A stretch of DNA of 64,000 bases from Phyllostachys edulis (lineage: Eukaryota; Streptophyta; Magnoliopsida; Poales; Poaceae). The stretch covers positions 18,004,549 through 18,068,548 of the forward strand of contig CM070550.1 of assembly GCA_036346405.1 (NCBI GenBank), given 5' to 3'. This document shows, in pieces, positions 36,601 to 48,267 of the stretch. The notes beneath the pieces are model-generated. The model searched no databases and was not told the DNA's origin. It was given only the letters and a program-made list of their open reading frames with translations. Within the stretch, counting starts at the first letter, position 1. Each line of letters starts with the position of its first letter. The position numbers and the translations under genes were made by a program.

Positions 36601-39600
36601 ATGTTCAGCCATGCTATAATTAGCTTGATACCATCCACTGTCCTCCAATAATGCTAAGGTCATCTTTGAAACCACTGATCTTGTATCCACTGACCCAGTC
36701 ATGATCTCATTCATTAAGAGTCTTTTTTCCCAATGCGAACCTGTTAGAATGGCAAATGTCAGTAAAGGGAGGAAAGATACACAATTGGTGCCTGGAGGTA
36801 TTATCAAACTTGTATAACACTAACAAATATCAGTAAATAACTAAATAAACATATCAAACTGTATAGCATTTATGTTATGGATGTACCTGAGGTACCCCTG
36901 CCTCCACCGTCTTCCAATTCCAACCCAGTGAAGTTCTGGGAAAATGCCTGACACAACAAAGAAATTGGTCGATTTAGTTTATTCTAAGTTAGGAGCATAA
37001 AAATGGAGTAAGTTGCTAAATAGTGGCAATCACACAAACAACTCAAAAGATTTAACATTACTCCCATATCTTTATTTACAACTTACTCCATAATGATTCC
37101 TAGAGTGCATGACAACTCGAGGAAGAACAACACGAGTAACCATTCTTCCAAGCTTTTCATCCAAAGCCTGAACAGTAACCTGAACAGAGAAACAAGGAAA
37201 TAGAGAGATATTGAGATCATGGTGTGCAAGGCCTGAACTAGAGGGGGAGAAGCTATCATCAAAAAAGATACGAAGAAAGTACTCCAACATAGTTTTTCAG
37301 GCTATCCTACTAATTAATGCAGTGGGCGGGTAACACATTTTGGACTAGAGAAACCGACTAGATGAGAACAACCTATGTTGACGTGTATTCTTTCCAAAGC
37401 TCCTTTCCCTCAGGCTCTAGAAGTATGCAAAGTATGCTCCTTTGCATTGAATTTTTTCCCCGTAAAACAACTGATGAATATCCTAAAACTGGTTTTCAAA
37501 GAAATTCTGGGAGTTAATGAATATGACCACGCCAGGGACAATTATTTTCAACAGTGTCTCAATTGAATCCTTCATCTAGCAGGAAAGAAGTATTGAGCCC
37601 TCTCAAATATATATTAATGCCAAGAGGATCATTAAACAATTCAAGCCGAGCTGTCCTTGTGTCAAACCGAAATGGTCTCAGACTCTAGTGCTGCACAGCT
37701 CAAAGACCACACCAAGTTGATCTCGGTTTACTCAGGTCAAAAGGCTCAAGTGCAACATGAGCTCCACACGTAGGAATTGGGCTGTCCATGGGCCGAATAC
37801 AAGTGGGATTTGCATTACTTCACCAAAACAAGCTGTCTCTACAGTCCATCAACCGAATCATAAAAGGTATTGGATTTGAGCTGCCATCTACGAGTGAATT
37901 TAATTAAAAAAGGAAAAAAATATGAATTTCTTTGGGAAGAGAATTGACTCATTTGGAGCTTAGTGCCAAAACACGCCGAGCAAGTCTTGTCAACGTCCGA
38001 TAGCGCACACCCTCAGTCATCCTACGAGGTGTGGGCCAACGGGCTAAATAGGATAGTCTATTTATTTCCATTTCAGAGTTATTTCCTTACAGCTGTTGAA
38101 TACTAGTTTTTTATGAAATTGCCTAGATTTGTGCTCTAGTATCTCATGTACTAGTTGGCCTATAAAGGAGGGCCTGGACCTAGAGTGTCCAGTACTCCAG
38201 TTGTAAGAAGTCAAGTCCAAGTGCGCATTTTCAAATTAAAACAGAGTTGAGTTTAGAGTTGAATTTTTTGCTTTTTAGGATTCTTGGGATTCACTCCAGT
38301 AGAACATATATGGTTCCCTCGAGTTGTGCTTCTTGTCTACACGCGTTGTTGTGTAGGTTGGTTTTCAACAAGCAGTTGGGTGATTTTTCACCAATATACT
38401 ACCTCTTTCGTCATGTCACGTACCAAAGTTATCTTTTATCATGCTAATTCCTATGTCGTGGATATCAGACCACCCTATGTACACTTCTTCGCTAGGCGTG
38501 CGCGTCTGTGCGCATCAGTTATCATGCAACCTGATCACACATAAATAAAGCTTTAGCAGAAGTGTCGAAGTCGTGCTGTCAGAAATTTGAAAGGATCAAC
38601 AAATATTCCATTGCATCAATGGAGTATATTTTACCATAAATGTCAAGGTTTGCCAATGCATGGTAAGATGGCTCCCCAACATGCCACAAAAACTTACAGG
38701 CCTTTCTGGCCATGCTTATAGTTGATTATAATTATCTCATAAGACAGGTCATGGTGTTTACAGCATATACGCCCAACAGGCACACTGCTACCTAGACAAG
38801 TCCCAATAGTTGTTCACTTCAATTAACTCCAACTTATAAGCACTTGTAAACTTGGAGACTATTTAGCCTTCCCAGGTTTATCCTGTAAGCCGTCATACTA
38901 CGCTCATGTGGTAACTTCCAAATAAGCCTGCTCAACAAGTATACAAACCTGATGTCCATTCAATTGCCCAATGCTTAGTCATAAAACTCTTTAAAGCTTT
39001 AAAGCTTAAAGCAGTTTTACATGTTAGATCTAACCCAAATATAGTAAAAGCAATCATCAGCTAAGGTTCTGAGCATTGTGTTTGCCATTAAGCAGAAGAA
39101 AATATAACACACCAATACATTGAGGAAAGACATTGCTGAGTACCTGATTACGCCTCCTTTTCCTTTCATCGCGAAAATGTGTGAAGGCATGAGGATCAAA
39201 ACCTAGAACATGCATGACCTCATGTATCAAAGTAGCCGAAAGTAAGGTTTCTGCTTCAGCCGTCAAATGACGAGGGGCCACATTAACATGTCCTAAAGCA
39301 AAACATATATATGTTAGTTCAGAATAACACTACAAACTCTCCCACCTGTGAATATTTGTATGCAAACGTGAGGGGTTGACAAACCTGCAATTGCACGGCC
39401 CCATTGGTCACGTTCACAGGCCACAGCCCATGCAAGGGTGTTACCTGTTGTTGGTCTAGTTGTTACTAAGAGTACTAAATCAGCATTGGCAACACCATCT
39501 GCAGTTCAATACAAATTTGTATGACAATCGATAATCAACAGAAAAGGCTAACAAAATGTCTCATTGTAATGGCAAATTACCTTCAACATACGCATGAGGG

Positions 39601-40956
39601 AGTTGTACACCTCCATCCTGACCACAAGCAGAGTACCCACTGAGCCGAAGGTTCCCCTTGACAGGTTCAACAGCTAAAGCTTTTCTGAACCACTCTACTG
39701 TTTGTCCCAGAGCCTGTCCAATGATTCAATTCAGCATACAGCACAACATGGCAAGAGCATTGTCATATCTTCTATCACAGTGGGGTTCTTAGCAGATCCT
39801 CTTTATTGACGCATTTCAAACTGAAGTGGCAGATAGAAACCACTAAAAGCACAAGAACTGCACCTTCCGAAGCCGTTGCTTCTTGTCCTCCCCAGCTATA
39901 TCCTCAAAGGTGCAATTGTACCAGCAATCTCCCACCAATGGTGGGTCTCCGTGAGGATCACAGATAGGTGTTCCTGGTGCCGATGGTACAGGAGGTTCGC
40001 CAAGCTAAACAAAAACAAACAGCAAACTCAACATTACTACATTGATAATAAGGCAGCTGCTGACGCATTGAGAAGCTAATGCAACAAACCTACCTTCACG
40101 ATGTCACCAACATTTTTACAATCCCGATCGGGCGAGTGCCCAACAGCATCATAATTGAGGTATATCCGTATTGACTTCTTGACATTCCTCTGTGGAGCAC
40201 GCCAAGGTGACACCCCCAACAAGTGTCTTCCTCTTAGGCGCTCCACTTTCTCTCGGGGCTCAAGGTAGACTTGCGGCATGACAGAATACTCCTTCCGCCC
40301 AGCTCGGCGCCGCTGATGTAGTATCTCGTCATGGATGCAGGAATGGCTAAGGTAAACATCCTTCTCTCCAGCTTCTACACCTTGCAGAGACAATGCTTTG
40401 GTGTCATTGGAATTCGCACTAGTCGCTCGAGTCCAGACTAGAATCAACACAACCTGCAGCACGAGGGAAAAAAATGAAATGATCAATTATCAATACCACT
40501 ACAAATGCAGCTCCTTCTAATGGCACAGGACCACAACCTATAAAAGCTCACATATTAGCAAATTCGAAGAGCAGACAGCGATTAATCCACCCAACAAGGT
40601 CAAATTTTGATCTATCTGCTTCACTAGTTTAGTTACGAACCAAACACAAAAATAGTTCGGAAGAAATATTCATTTCCCCAAAAGTACGCAGCAAAACAGT
40701 AAAACCCCACGCCAGGCTAAACCAAATCCCTCAAATCGCCATCCAAAACCTGAAATGCGCATCAATTCATACCAAATCCGCCCGAAGGAACCCCCAATCC
40801 CCAGAATTTCCCGACCATTTCGCCCCAAATCCACCAGCCCCGGTTACTCACTCCGGGCACCCACCAAACCCCCGCCAGATCGAAGCAGCTCACCTCGACG
40901 CTCACAAGCCAAAGCAACCTCCCGCGCCCGCCGCCGGGCGAGGCCCTGGCCTCCAT
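27634..40956 (-). CDS. Leishmanolysin-like zinc metallopeptidase (M8) with EGF-like modules
   Basis: Exons in coding order: 40956-40894, 40453-40094, 40004-39864, 39713-39581, 39498-39385, 39292-39144, 37179-37087, 36947-36887, 36740-36408, 30394-30268, 30175-30076, 29745-29676, 29596-29444, 28970-28875, 28542-28226 and 27819-27634. All introns are GT/AG and in phase; 831 aa. A signal peptide spans the first exon join (LLWLVSVE plus VVLILVWTRATS). Zinc site: HEVMHVLGFDPHAF at residues 294-307, the late third ligand H374 in GTSGSHWEKR, and the Met-turn M385 in NEIMTG. This is the M8 layout. Cys-rich EGF-like modules lie at about 604-630, 635-661 and 666-695. No C-terminal hydrophobic tail is seen, so a GPI anchor is unlikely. 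Likely secreted or endomembrane; substrate unknown. Plant members of the family are single-copy and little studied, from memory. Intron 9 carries a copia element, yet splice sites are intact. Confidence 0.93.
30963..31076 (+). repeat. 5' LTR of the intron copia
   Basis: It starts TGTTAGATGTATTTG and ends TCAACA. Compared with the 3' LTR it lacks about 20 bp (gcaatacaagaaacttattt) just before the end. Confidence 0.88.
31549..35935 (+). pseudogene. gag-pol remnants of the intron copia
   Basis: Gag-like start at 31549 (KPPITFNGVNYREFV) ends at a stop. About 31740-31995 looks unrelated to gag, and gag-like sequence resumes at about 32012 (YEVWNDGDAKAAAIVVASIE). A protease-like ILDSGASFHMTPDS lies near 32830. 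Integrase: DLIHSDVWGQ, FIDDYSRYTWLYL, HADSAGEY and HAQNGVAERKHRH at 33420-33700, with a deletion between the first two acidic residues. RT: ITCKWVYKIKTRSDGS at 34550 and LYVDDMIITGDD near 34990, with frameshifts between them. The longest clean stretch is 35002-35583, into RNase H (VYSDATWASDYSDRRS). It has many frameshifts and cannot encode a working polyprotein. Confidence 0.85.
35939..36072 (+). repeat. 3' LTR of the intron copia
   Basis: It starts TGTTAAATGTATTTG and ends TTTGCAACA, 134 bp. It matches the 5' LTR closely over its first 110 bp. Confidence 0.9.
37590..38545 (+). repeat. Possible LTR remnant in metallopeptidase intron 6
   Basis: The 1.96-kb intron 6 holds no exon. A TATA-like cctataaaggagggcc near 38160 followed by a downstream R-like region suggests an LTR on the + strand. 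A sequence resembling a primer site, tggatatcagacc at about 38459, points the same way. I could not find its start, partner LTR or a target-site duplication. Confidence 0.3.
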
Positions 40957-41724
40957 GTAAGCTCGCCCCCGCCTCGCCCCGCCGCTTCCATTCACCGCCC
41001 CGCCGACGACGCCCCCGCCTCGACCAGCCTCCACCTCATCTCAAGCCACGAATCCACGCCACCTCCTCCTGCGCCTCCCTCACGCCGCGCCGCGCCGCCG
41101 CCGGGCCGGACCACCACCGCCACCACGGGACCGCACGCAGCGCAGCGCAACCACCGCCCCCCAAGCAATCGCGCCTCGGCGGCCGCGGCGCAGATCCAGG
41201 CAGGCGGCCGGGCCCCCAAATGATTAGGGTTTGGTGGAAGCAGGCGAGCCCAGGCTCTGGAGAGGGGGAGCAGTAGGAGGCAACGCGGGGAGGTGAGGTG
41301 TGGGAGTAGCGGTGGATTTGCGATTTAGTCGTGAAGGCTACTAGTACTCAGGAGAGGAGAAAGGCAGCAGAGAATTACCGTTTTTTTTTCCCACGCGGCC
41401 TTTCCTTACGGCATTTTGTACTGGCAGTGGAGTTGGGCGCGCGGAAAGAGGGCGCGGGGTTGGGCTGTATTTACGGCCGCGTGCCATCCAATCCGGCGGT
41501 TCGGTAGCCGCGCACGGGCTCTGGGGCGGAGACGCGGAGCTGTTCCGTGTTTTCGAGTTCTTTTTGTACCGTTGCGGCGGGCCTAAACATGCTAAAAAAC
41601 GTTTGGATTTCCTTACAACTTCTGCTCCCGTTGCCGTTGGGTGCTCCTAACCTCATATCTTAAAGAGCTTAAAGAGCATATATTAGGGTTTAGTTGTTTG
41701 TGATTCTTGTCATGTAGAATATAA
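40957..41724 (-). promoter_or_regulatory. Metallopeptidase 5' region, GC-rich
   Basis: About 40960-41280 is strongly GC-rich and gives long shadow ORFs on both strands. It is best read as 5' leader and promoter of the - strand gene. An in-frame ATG at 41034 would add 26 Gly-rich residues before the chosen start. 41280-41724 shows no recognised element. Confidence 0.45.
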
Positions 41725-42448
41725 GGCTGCTCTCAATGGACAGTATCTTAGTGCAGTTTCTTTAATGCATAAGGAGTGTTATGATACTATCTTTCCAATG
41801 CATAGTTTCTTAAACCATCTTCAATGTTGTGTTTTCGCCGGTTCAAATGAGAAGAGAGAAGACATGGAATCGATTCAGTACATTGGAGGGGTCGATTCTA
41901 ACAAAAAATACATGGAACAGAACCCTACTTAAGAATCGATTTAAAGCATTAAACAACTCATATAAGTATTAAACAACTACATAGAAGAGAGTGCGGTTGA
42001 GAGAGAATATTATTATTTTGTGGTTTTTTAATGAAACGTAGGGCCAGTTATTAGTAGGAATCGGTTCAATACATTGGAGAAAAACAAGCTCGGTTCCTAG
42101 AATACTTACATGGCATGACTTTGAATCGACGTCGATTCAATACACTAAAGATGCTCTTATGGTGTAGTATTTTAGGCTGTTTCATTTAATTACATGCATG
42201 ATCTTTACTTATATTTGAGCATTGTGGTCTATTTGTGATATGTACTAAAGTAATACATGCATAATCTTCCCAATACACGGGATCGATCACAATAAATTTT
42301 ATGCATTGGATTTCGAGACCGAACCAGTATCCAGATTAGATACTAGAGTACTCTCTCTCTCTCTCTTCATTAACTATGATGTCACATCATCATTTTGCCT
42401 ACATGGCAGTCTTAAGATACCAGCTAGAGTGGAGCACTAGGAGCAGCC
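41725..42448. mobile_element. Tourist-like MITE with a smaller MITE nested inside
   Basis: The ends ggctgctc and gagcagcc are inverted, with TAA on each side (41722-41724 and 42449-42451), as for PIF/Harbinger MITEs. Inside, about 41814-42160 has its own imperfect inverted ends (catcttcaatg against taaagatgctc) and paired cgattcaatac motifs. A CT microsatellite lies near 42350-42366. Confidence 0.75.
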
Positions 42449-43274
42449 TAAGATGATGTGGAGGAGACATGAAGAGTATGGATAATTAGATTGTCTCTCA
42501 TGCAGTAGTCGACTGTAACACAAAAAAAAACAAGATATATTGTATATAGATAAGTTGTCTATAGAGATACGTACAAAAAAAACAATTCATTGTACGTACC
42601 CTTAAACAAACACGAGTTTTAAGCAGGCTTTTAAGCGAAGAGTCTGTTTGAAAATCAGCTGATAAACACGAGCTACTCCCTGTACTTGTGTGTACCTGCA
42701 TGTGCTTTGCTTGAGGGTTTTCTCTTTTTCTCAGCTGCACGTTCCACTATGCCGAGGCAATAGTGCGATGCTTCCATTCCATTGTTAGCATTCACCACCA
42801 CCACCAGCCTGACACCTATGAGGCAAACGACGTATGTGCTCCCGCAAAACGGATGAACGAATGATGGAAAGAAGTAGCTGGGGTGGATCCGTTGCAGGTT
42901 TTGAACGAATGATGGAAAGAACTAGTTGGGGTGGATCCGTTGCATCCCGCGACGTAACACAAGGCATTTGCGGTTTACCTAACCTAGCAACAGATCAGCG
43001 AAACTGAAATCTAACACCGGCCAGCTAGCTCAACCACTCCTCCCCTCCCTCGTGGTCAAATCCGCCGCTGACAATTGTCGCCGGCTTGCGTCGCGGGTGG
43101 AAGCCGTCGCCGGCTTGCGTTAGCAAGCGCCGAGCACTAGGGGGCGGTAGTGCGCGTCCCAAACTGTCGGTGAGAGCATTTTATATGGACCCGAGCCTCG
43201 AGGTGATCCACGCATGGAAAGTTTATTAGAACATATAAACAGCAGGATCTAGATCTGTGTTCGTCTCATGTGGT
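42449..43274. other. Spacer with a 43-bp direct duplication
   Basis: No gene is seen. 42854-42896 and 42902-42944 are near-identical copies (starting tgaacgaatgatgg, ending ggatccgttgca) with a 48-bp period. The rest is unrecognised. Confidence 0.6.
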
Positions 43275-45640
43275 CCGCTTAGAGTGCGTTTGGTTAAATG
43301 AACCAGGGTTAATGGGATAGAATGGTACAAAATAGATAAAATGATCCTGAATGTGATGATATAAGTATAGTGTTTGGTTGGTGGGATAGAATGATATATA
43401 ATTTTATTCGGTTGGTGGAATAGGATGGTCTTAAATGGTTCAAGATGGTGTTTGATTTGATGAATGAGTTTGTATTTGGATTGCCACAAATTTAATGGTC
43501 CTATCTTAGTAGAACAATTTTGTCACATCCACATTTTAATAAATAATTTTTTTTGTCACATACGGATTATTTTATTTTATTTTCTTTCCTCTCTCTTGAA
43601 TCAACACCGATAAAAATCTAAAAATTCAAAGTGTTCAAAAATACATGAATTTTCTACAGTAGCTAGATGATGATTTTAGATGAATTTATGTAAAAAATTA
43701 TTCCATTTAAAGTTAGCAAGTGAAAGTTATAATAGTTTGAAAATTAGACTCTTGAAAAAATTCACTTCGGTTACTATTCATTCAATTTTAATTATTGAGT
43801 GAATTTTTGTAGAATAGTGGTGAAGATAAGAATTACATAGATAAATAAAAATAAAATTATAAAACCAAAATAACTTGGTTCACCTTAATTGAAGTTCACA
43901 TGAATTAGTTATGAATTTCCAAAGTTAAAAGCATTTTCTAAAAATTGGACCAGAGAACAGACCGTCCGATTCCGATCGGATGGTCCAAACAGACCGACCT
44001 ATTCGGACGATCCAAACGTCTCTTCCGATCAAGACCGTCCGATCGTAATCGGACGGTCTAATTTTTAGAAAATGCTTTTAACTTTGAAAATTCATAACTA
44101 ATTCATTTGAACTCCAATTAAGGTAAATCAAATTATTTTGATCTTATAATTTTATTATCTATTTATCTATATAACCCTATCTCCACCACTGTTTTACAAA
44201 ATTTTACTAAATAATTAAAATCGAATAATAATGGAATATTTTTTCACATAAATTCATCTTAAATCATCATTTAGCTCTTGTAGAAAATTCATACATTTTT
44301 TAGCACTTTGATTTTTAGGTTTTTCTCGGTATTTGGTTTGATGATTGAGGTTGTATTTGGATGGCCATAATTTTTTTCTTTTCCTTTTCTTCCTTTCTCA
44401 ATAAAATTACATAAAAATTTAATAAAATATTTTTGAATTTAATTGAAGTTCATTTATTCATTTACAATATTTAGATTCTATACAAAACAAAACAAAACAT
44501 CGAGAAAAAACTAAAAATGTAAAGTGCTAAAAAATGCATGAATTTTCTACAGTAGCTAGATGATGATTTTAGATGAAAGAATTATTTCATTTAGAGTTAG
44601 CATGTGAAAGTTGTAGTAGTTTGAAAATCAGGTTTTGCAAAAAAAACTCGAAAATACACTTTAGTTACTATTCATCTGATTTTAATTATTCAATAAAATT
44701 TTGTAGAACAGTGATGGAGATAAGGATTACATAGATAAATAGAAAATAAAATTATAATACCAAAATTATAAGCATTTTCTAGTGTTCAAACTCTATTCAA
44801 CAACCTAAACTAGGTTTGAATTTAGTTTAAGCAAATAATACTTGAACAGCGAGGTTTCAAATTTTATTTAAGTATTAGCACATCTTAGGAACCTCCTTAA
44901 ATTATTTCAGGATTTATGATTATTTTTTTGCTATTTTATAGAGTCAAAGTCATTCGAACCGTCCGTCGAATCGATAGTCGGATCGGATAGTTCGATCGAG
45001 TGCTGTTCGACGGTCCAAACGTCTCCTCCAATCGGGACCGTCTGATTTCGATCGGACGGTCCGAACAGACCGACCTATTCGGACGGTCCGAACGTCTCTC
45101 CGATCGGACGGTCCAAACAGACCCGGGCTCTATAAAATAGCAAAAAAATCCTAAAATAATTCGTGGAGGTTCCTGAGGTGTGCTAATACTCAAATAAAAT
45201 TTGAAACCTCGTTGTTCAAGTGTTATTAGCTTAAACTAAATTCAAACCTAACTTAGGTTGTTGAATAGAGTTTGAATTTTGTGTGGGTTGAATAGAGTTC
45301 CAAAAATTTGAAAAAAATTATATTTAATTATGATAAATATTATAGTATTTGAATAAATTATTTTTACAGAGGTCTTTGTAAGGACTTAACCTGAAGAACA
45401 ACAGAACATAGGATACATTATTAAGACAATGAGCAGTGGAAACATCATATTATTTTAATGCTGTCAACATTAATCACCTTGCTGCATTAATCACCTTGAA
45501 TGCGAACGCTGCGCGTTCTGGACCGCGTGGTTCCACCGATTTCGTGGAACGAGTTAGTTCAACATATTTGAGGTATATTCCCTTGATTTGAATCATCTCA
45601 TCCCGGACGGCTTCGTTCTATTCCTCCAACCAAACGTATG
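43275..45640. mobile_element. Compound foldback element with two large inverted repeats
   Basis: Inverted repeat 1 has arms at about 43605-43965 and 44035-44330. Inverted repeat 2 has arms at about 44775-44945 and 45128-45295. About 44500-44765 is a direct repeat of 43605-43865. Both centres carry CCGTCCGA/TCGGACGG motifs. The outer flanks, gcgtttggtt at 43287 and aaccaaacgt near 45630, are inverted and may be the element termini. No protein is encoded. The class is uncertain; exact borders and a target-site duplication could not be set. Confidence 0.65.
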
Positions 45641-46244
45641 AACCATGGTATATTCCGAATCGTTCAATATAAGTACCACATGATTTATCTATCTAAACAC
45701 TACCTTAATCGTCTTACCCAGCAAGATGGATGGAGCCTGGAGCCGAGGTTTGATTGCCAACAAATCTGTGTGTTCCTTTTCGGTAACATGGGCAGAAGTC
45801 AAAGTTTGGATGCTCTAGGGCCTAGGTAGCCAGCCGGTGGATGATAGCTGATAGTTTAATGTGACGTGTGATTAAAGATAAAACATTGGAGTCCCAGGCC
45901 AACTGCATGTTGAATGCTATGTTTTTTTGGGTGAAACTTTATGTGTTTTGATGCCGTGAACATTTACTGTGTTTTCGGATGCTGTGCTACCCAACTTTGT
46001 TGTATGTCTCCTCGGTTCCTAGAAAAACGTTTTAGATGTTCCAGCCAAAAAGGAAAAGGCTACATAGTAAATACTTTCAAAAAAAAGGACAAAATTGAAT
46101 ATCTTTATTTCAAGAAACTACATGTGCAACAGGGAGGGGGTGAAATGTTTTCGCTACAGCAACGGCCTAGCTAGCCAATGGCCAGGCCTCGGGCCTGTCC
46201 GGCCGTGGAGCTAGAGTCTGACCACTTTAGCCATGTCACGCGAG
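45641..46244. other. Spacer, nothing recognised
   Basis: This is mixed sequence between the foldback element and the first hAT element. It has short ORFs without domains. The last eight bases (46237-46244) are the left target-site duplication of the hAT element. Confidence 0.5.
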
Positions 46245-47487
46245 TAGAGATGCAAGTGGGGTGGGCTGGTGGGCCGTAGATAGCCCGCAACCTCCCCCCC
46301 CCCTCCCCACACACACACAGCCCGTATGCCTACCCGTTCAGCCTGCTTTGTGCACCCTCACCCGCACAGCCCGCACCACCAACCCGCATATAGCCCGCAA
46401 CTTGTCTTGACCTTTATTACATGTTCCTTTCGTTTACTAGCAAGGCAGCAAATCTAGAGCTCCCCACACAAATCCCTCGACCCCGATCTTCACCGCGCCC
46501 CACCCCACTAGCAAATATGGAGCTCCCTACGCGAATCGCTCGCCCCTCGACCTCCACCGTGCCCACGCGTCGCCGCTCCTCAAAGCCAAAGGCCCAAATC
46601 CCCGTTCCAATTCGCGGTCCCGGCGCCATGGGCTGGGCTTCGGCGGCGGCGAAGGCCGAACCAACAGGCTATGCCCTTTCGCAATGTTGAGACCGCCGAA
46701 CTCACCAAGGCGACACAGGGCAGCCAAGGCCCGCCATGCCGCCACGCGGCTCATGGCAACGCAAGACGCATAATCTTGGATGAGCTCGGCCGTCGCCCTC
46801 GCGACCGAAGCCGGACGTGGGGCGCGGCGCCGTAGGCTAAATGGCGTGTGACGGCCGTGAGAGGCCGCTCCGGATCTTGGCCTCGAACTCGAGGAGGTCA
46901 CGGCGGCGTCGGCCCGCAAGCAACGACGCGATGGGTGGAAGGGCGGCGGTAGGTAGATGAGGGGTCCGTGGCGGGCGATGATGCGGTCGAAGGCGCGATG
47001 GGGAGGCGGGCGGATGAGGTGGAGGTGGCCGATGAACGGAAGGGCCATGGGGCTCAAAGGCGCGGTGGGGAGGCGGCGGCGGCAAGGACCAAGGCAACAA
47101 GCTCCATGGCCATGGCCGCCTTAAGGGATCGAGTTAGTTGATTTGCCTTGCCTGCCTAGCTTGTTGTTTCGTTGCGGGCTGTGCTAGTAGTCTAGTACTA
47201 GCAGCAACGAGACAGGAGGGAGCAACAGAAGGCGGCGAGCTGCGGCGGGCATGGACATGGAGGGGCAGCGGCAGCGGCGATGGCATGCAGCAGCAACATG
47301 GAGATTGGAGAGCATAGAGATGCAACGCCCATCCAGAATGTGCGGGCTACGCGGTGCCTGCGGGCTACGCGGGCTGGTCTACTTCGAACCACTATAAATA
47401 AGTGGGTTTTTGCGGATAGATATGTGGGCTGTTTTTATGGGTTGAGCTAGCGATTTAGCGGATAAACCCACCCCATTTGCACCTCTA
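46245..47487. mobile_element. Non-autonomous hAT element with captured P450 sequence
   Basis: The ends are TAGAGATGCAAGTGGGG at 46245 and CCCCATTTGCACCTCTA ending 47487. The 8-bp duplication is cacgcgag (46237-46244) and cacgtgag (47488-47495), one mismatch; 8 bp is the hAT rule. Subterminal agcccgca/tgcgggct motifs repeat near both ends. No transposase is present. The GC-rich interior holds P450 fragments on the - strand. Confidence 0.85.
46800..47113 (-). pseudogene. Captured cytochrome P450 N-terminal fragment
   Basis: The - strand ATG at 47113 opens MAMELVALVLAAAAS, a P450-type signal anchor, which soon meets a stop. In another frame follow ALPFIGHLHLIRPPPHRAF and ARHGPLIYL, the start of the P450 fold. 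Further on, in a third frame, is RPLTAVTRHLAYGA near 46880-46835. These blocks occur in the same order in grass CYP71-clan enzymes. No I-helix, ExxR or heme-Cys motif is present, so only the first part was taken. Frameshifts rule out a working enzyme. The exact P450 family is not determined. Confidence 0.75.
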
Positions 47488-47565
47488 CACGTGAGAATTT
47501 AACAAACAAAAAAAAAGGAATAAACCAATTTTGATGGCGTACGCAGCGAAAAAGGGTCCGAAACA

Positions 47566-47639
47566 TGTCTAAGCCCAGGTTCGAACTGGGGACCTCTAGT
47601 GTGTGAGACTAGCGTGATAACCAACTACACCACCCAGAC
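47566..47639 (-). tRNA. tRNA-Val (anticodon CAC)
   Basis: On the - strand 74 bases fold as a full cloverleaf. The acceptor stem is GTCTGGG with CTTAGAC (two G-U pairs) and the discriminator base is A. The D arm is GTG...CAC. The anticodon stem is CTAGT/ACTAG with loop CTCACAC, giving anticodon CAC. The T arm is CCCAG-TTCGAAC-CTGGG. The B box GGTTCGAAC-type sequence is intact. A run of five T, the Pol III stop, follows about 12 bases downstream on the - strand. No CCA is encoded, as expected for a nuclear plant tRNA. It sits between the two hAT elements and appears functional. Confidence 0.93.
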
Positions 47640-48267
47640 ATTTTGCTAGAAAGGCTTAGGAATTTGCTGAAATAATTTCTTTTGAACAGGATTACTTAAG
47701 ACAAAAACCATATGAACTCTTATACTCCGTAAGCTCACCGACCAATGGATTTGTGGATAGAAAGAGATGGAATGCTAGTACGATCGATACGTCTCCAACG
47801 TAACGTGTATGTCAACACCGTTTCTTTCTTCCATTACCTAGTGCGCAACTGCGCACAGCTAAATAATAGCTGGCCATTTCGTGAAACGCTCTAGCCAAGC
47901 ACGGTTAGGCGAAAGAAAATATAACGGGGGAGAGTTTCGCACGATGTTATATCCTATTAACTGTTGATTTTGTTAATGTAGGAGGAATCAACGGTTAATA
48001 GAGAAGACCCTCACGTAAAGCCTTCTCTCAACAAATTTCCTTCCTGGCTAAGCTGCTTCTCCTCGACACCACCGGCTGTCAACGGATGGGCTGCATTATT
48101 ACATGAACGGGATAAAAACATACTTGAAAATGAAACAAGGTGAAAACTTTTTATTTCCCTGAAGATGGCAACACCGTTTCTGATCCTGGAGATTAGCAAA
48201 TCACAATACGATGGATATTTAGTGGGGATCTTCCGGCAGGTGGCTGGTCGCTAATCTGATTCGGATC
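47640..48267. other. Spacer between tRNA-Val and the second hAT element
   Basis: No gene or repeat was recognised. 48260-48267 (ttcggatc) is the left target-site duplication of the next element. Confidence 0.5.

Noticed and set aside
40755..41276. A 173-codon + strand ORF
   Set aside because: Low-complexity Pro/Arg product opposite the first exon and leader of the metallopeptidase gene; a composition shadow.
46527..47057. A functional cytochrome P450 gene
   Set aside because: P450 blocks fall in three frames, the C-terminal heme-binding half is absent, and the sequence is bounded by hAT ends.
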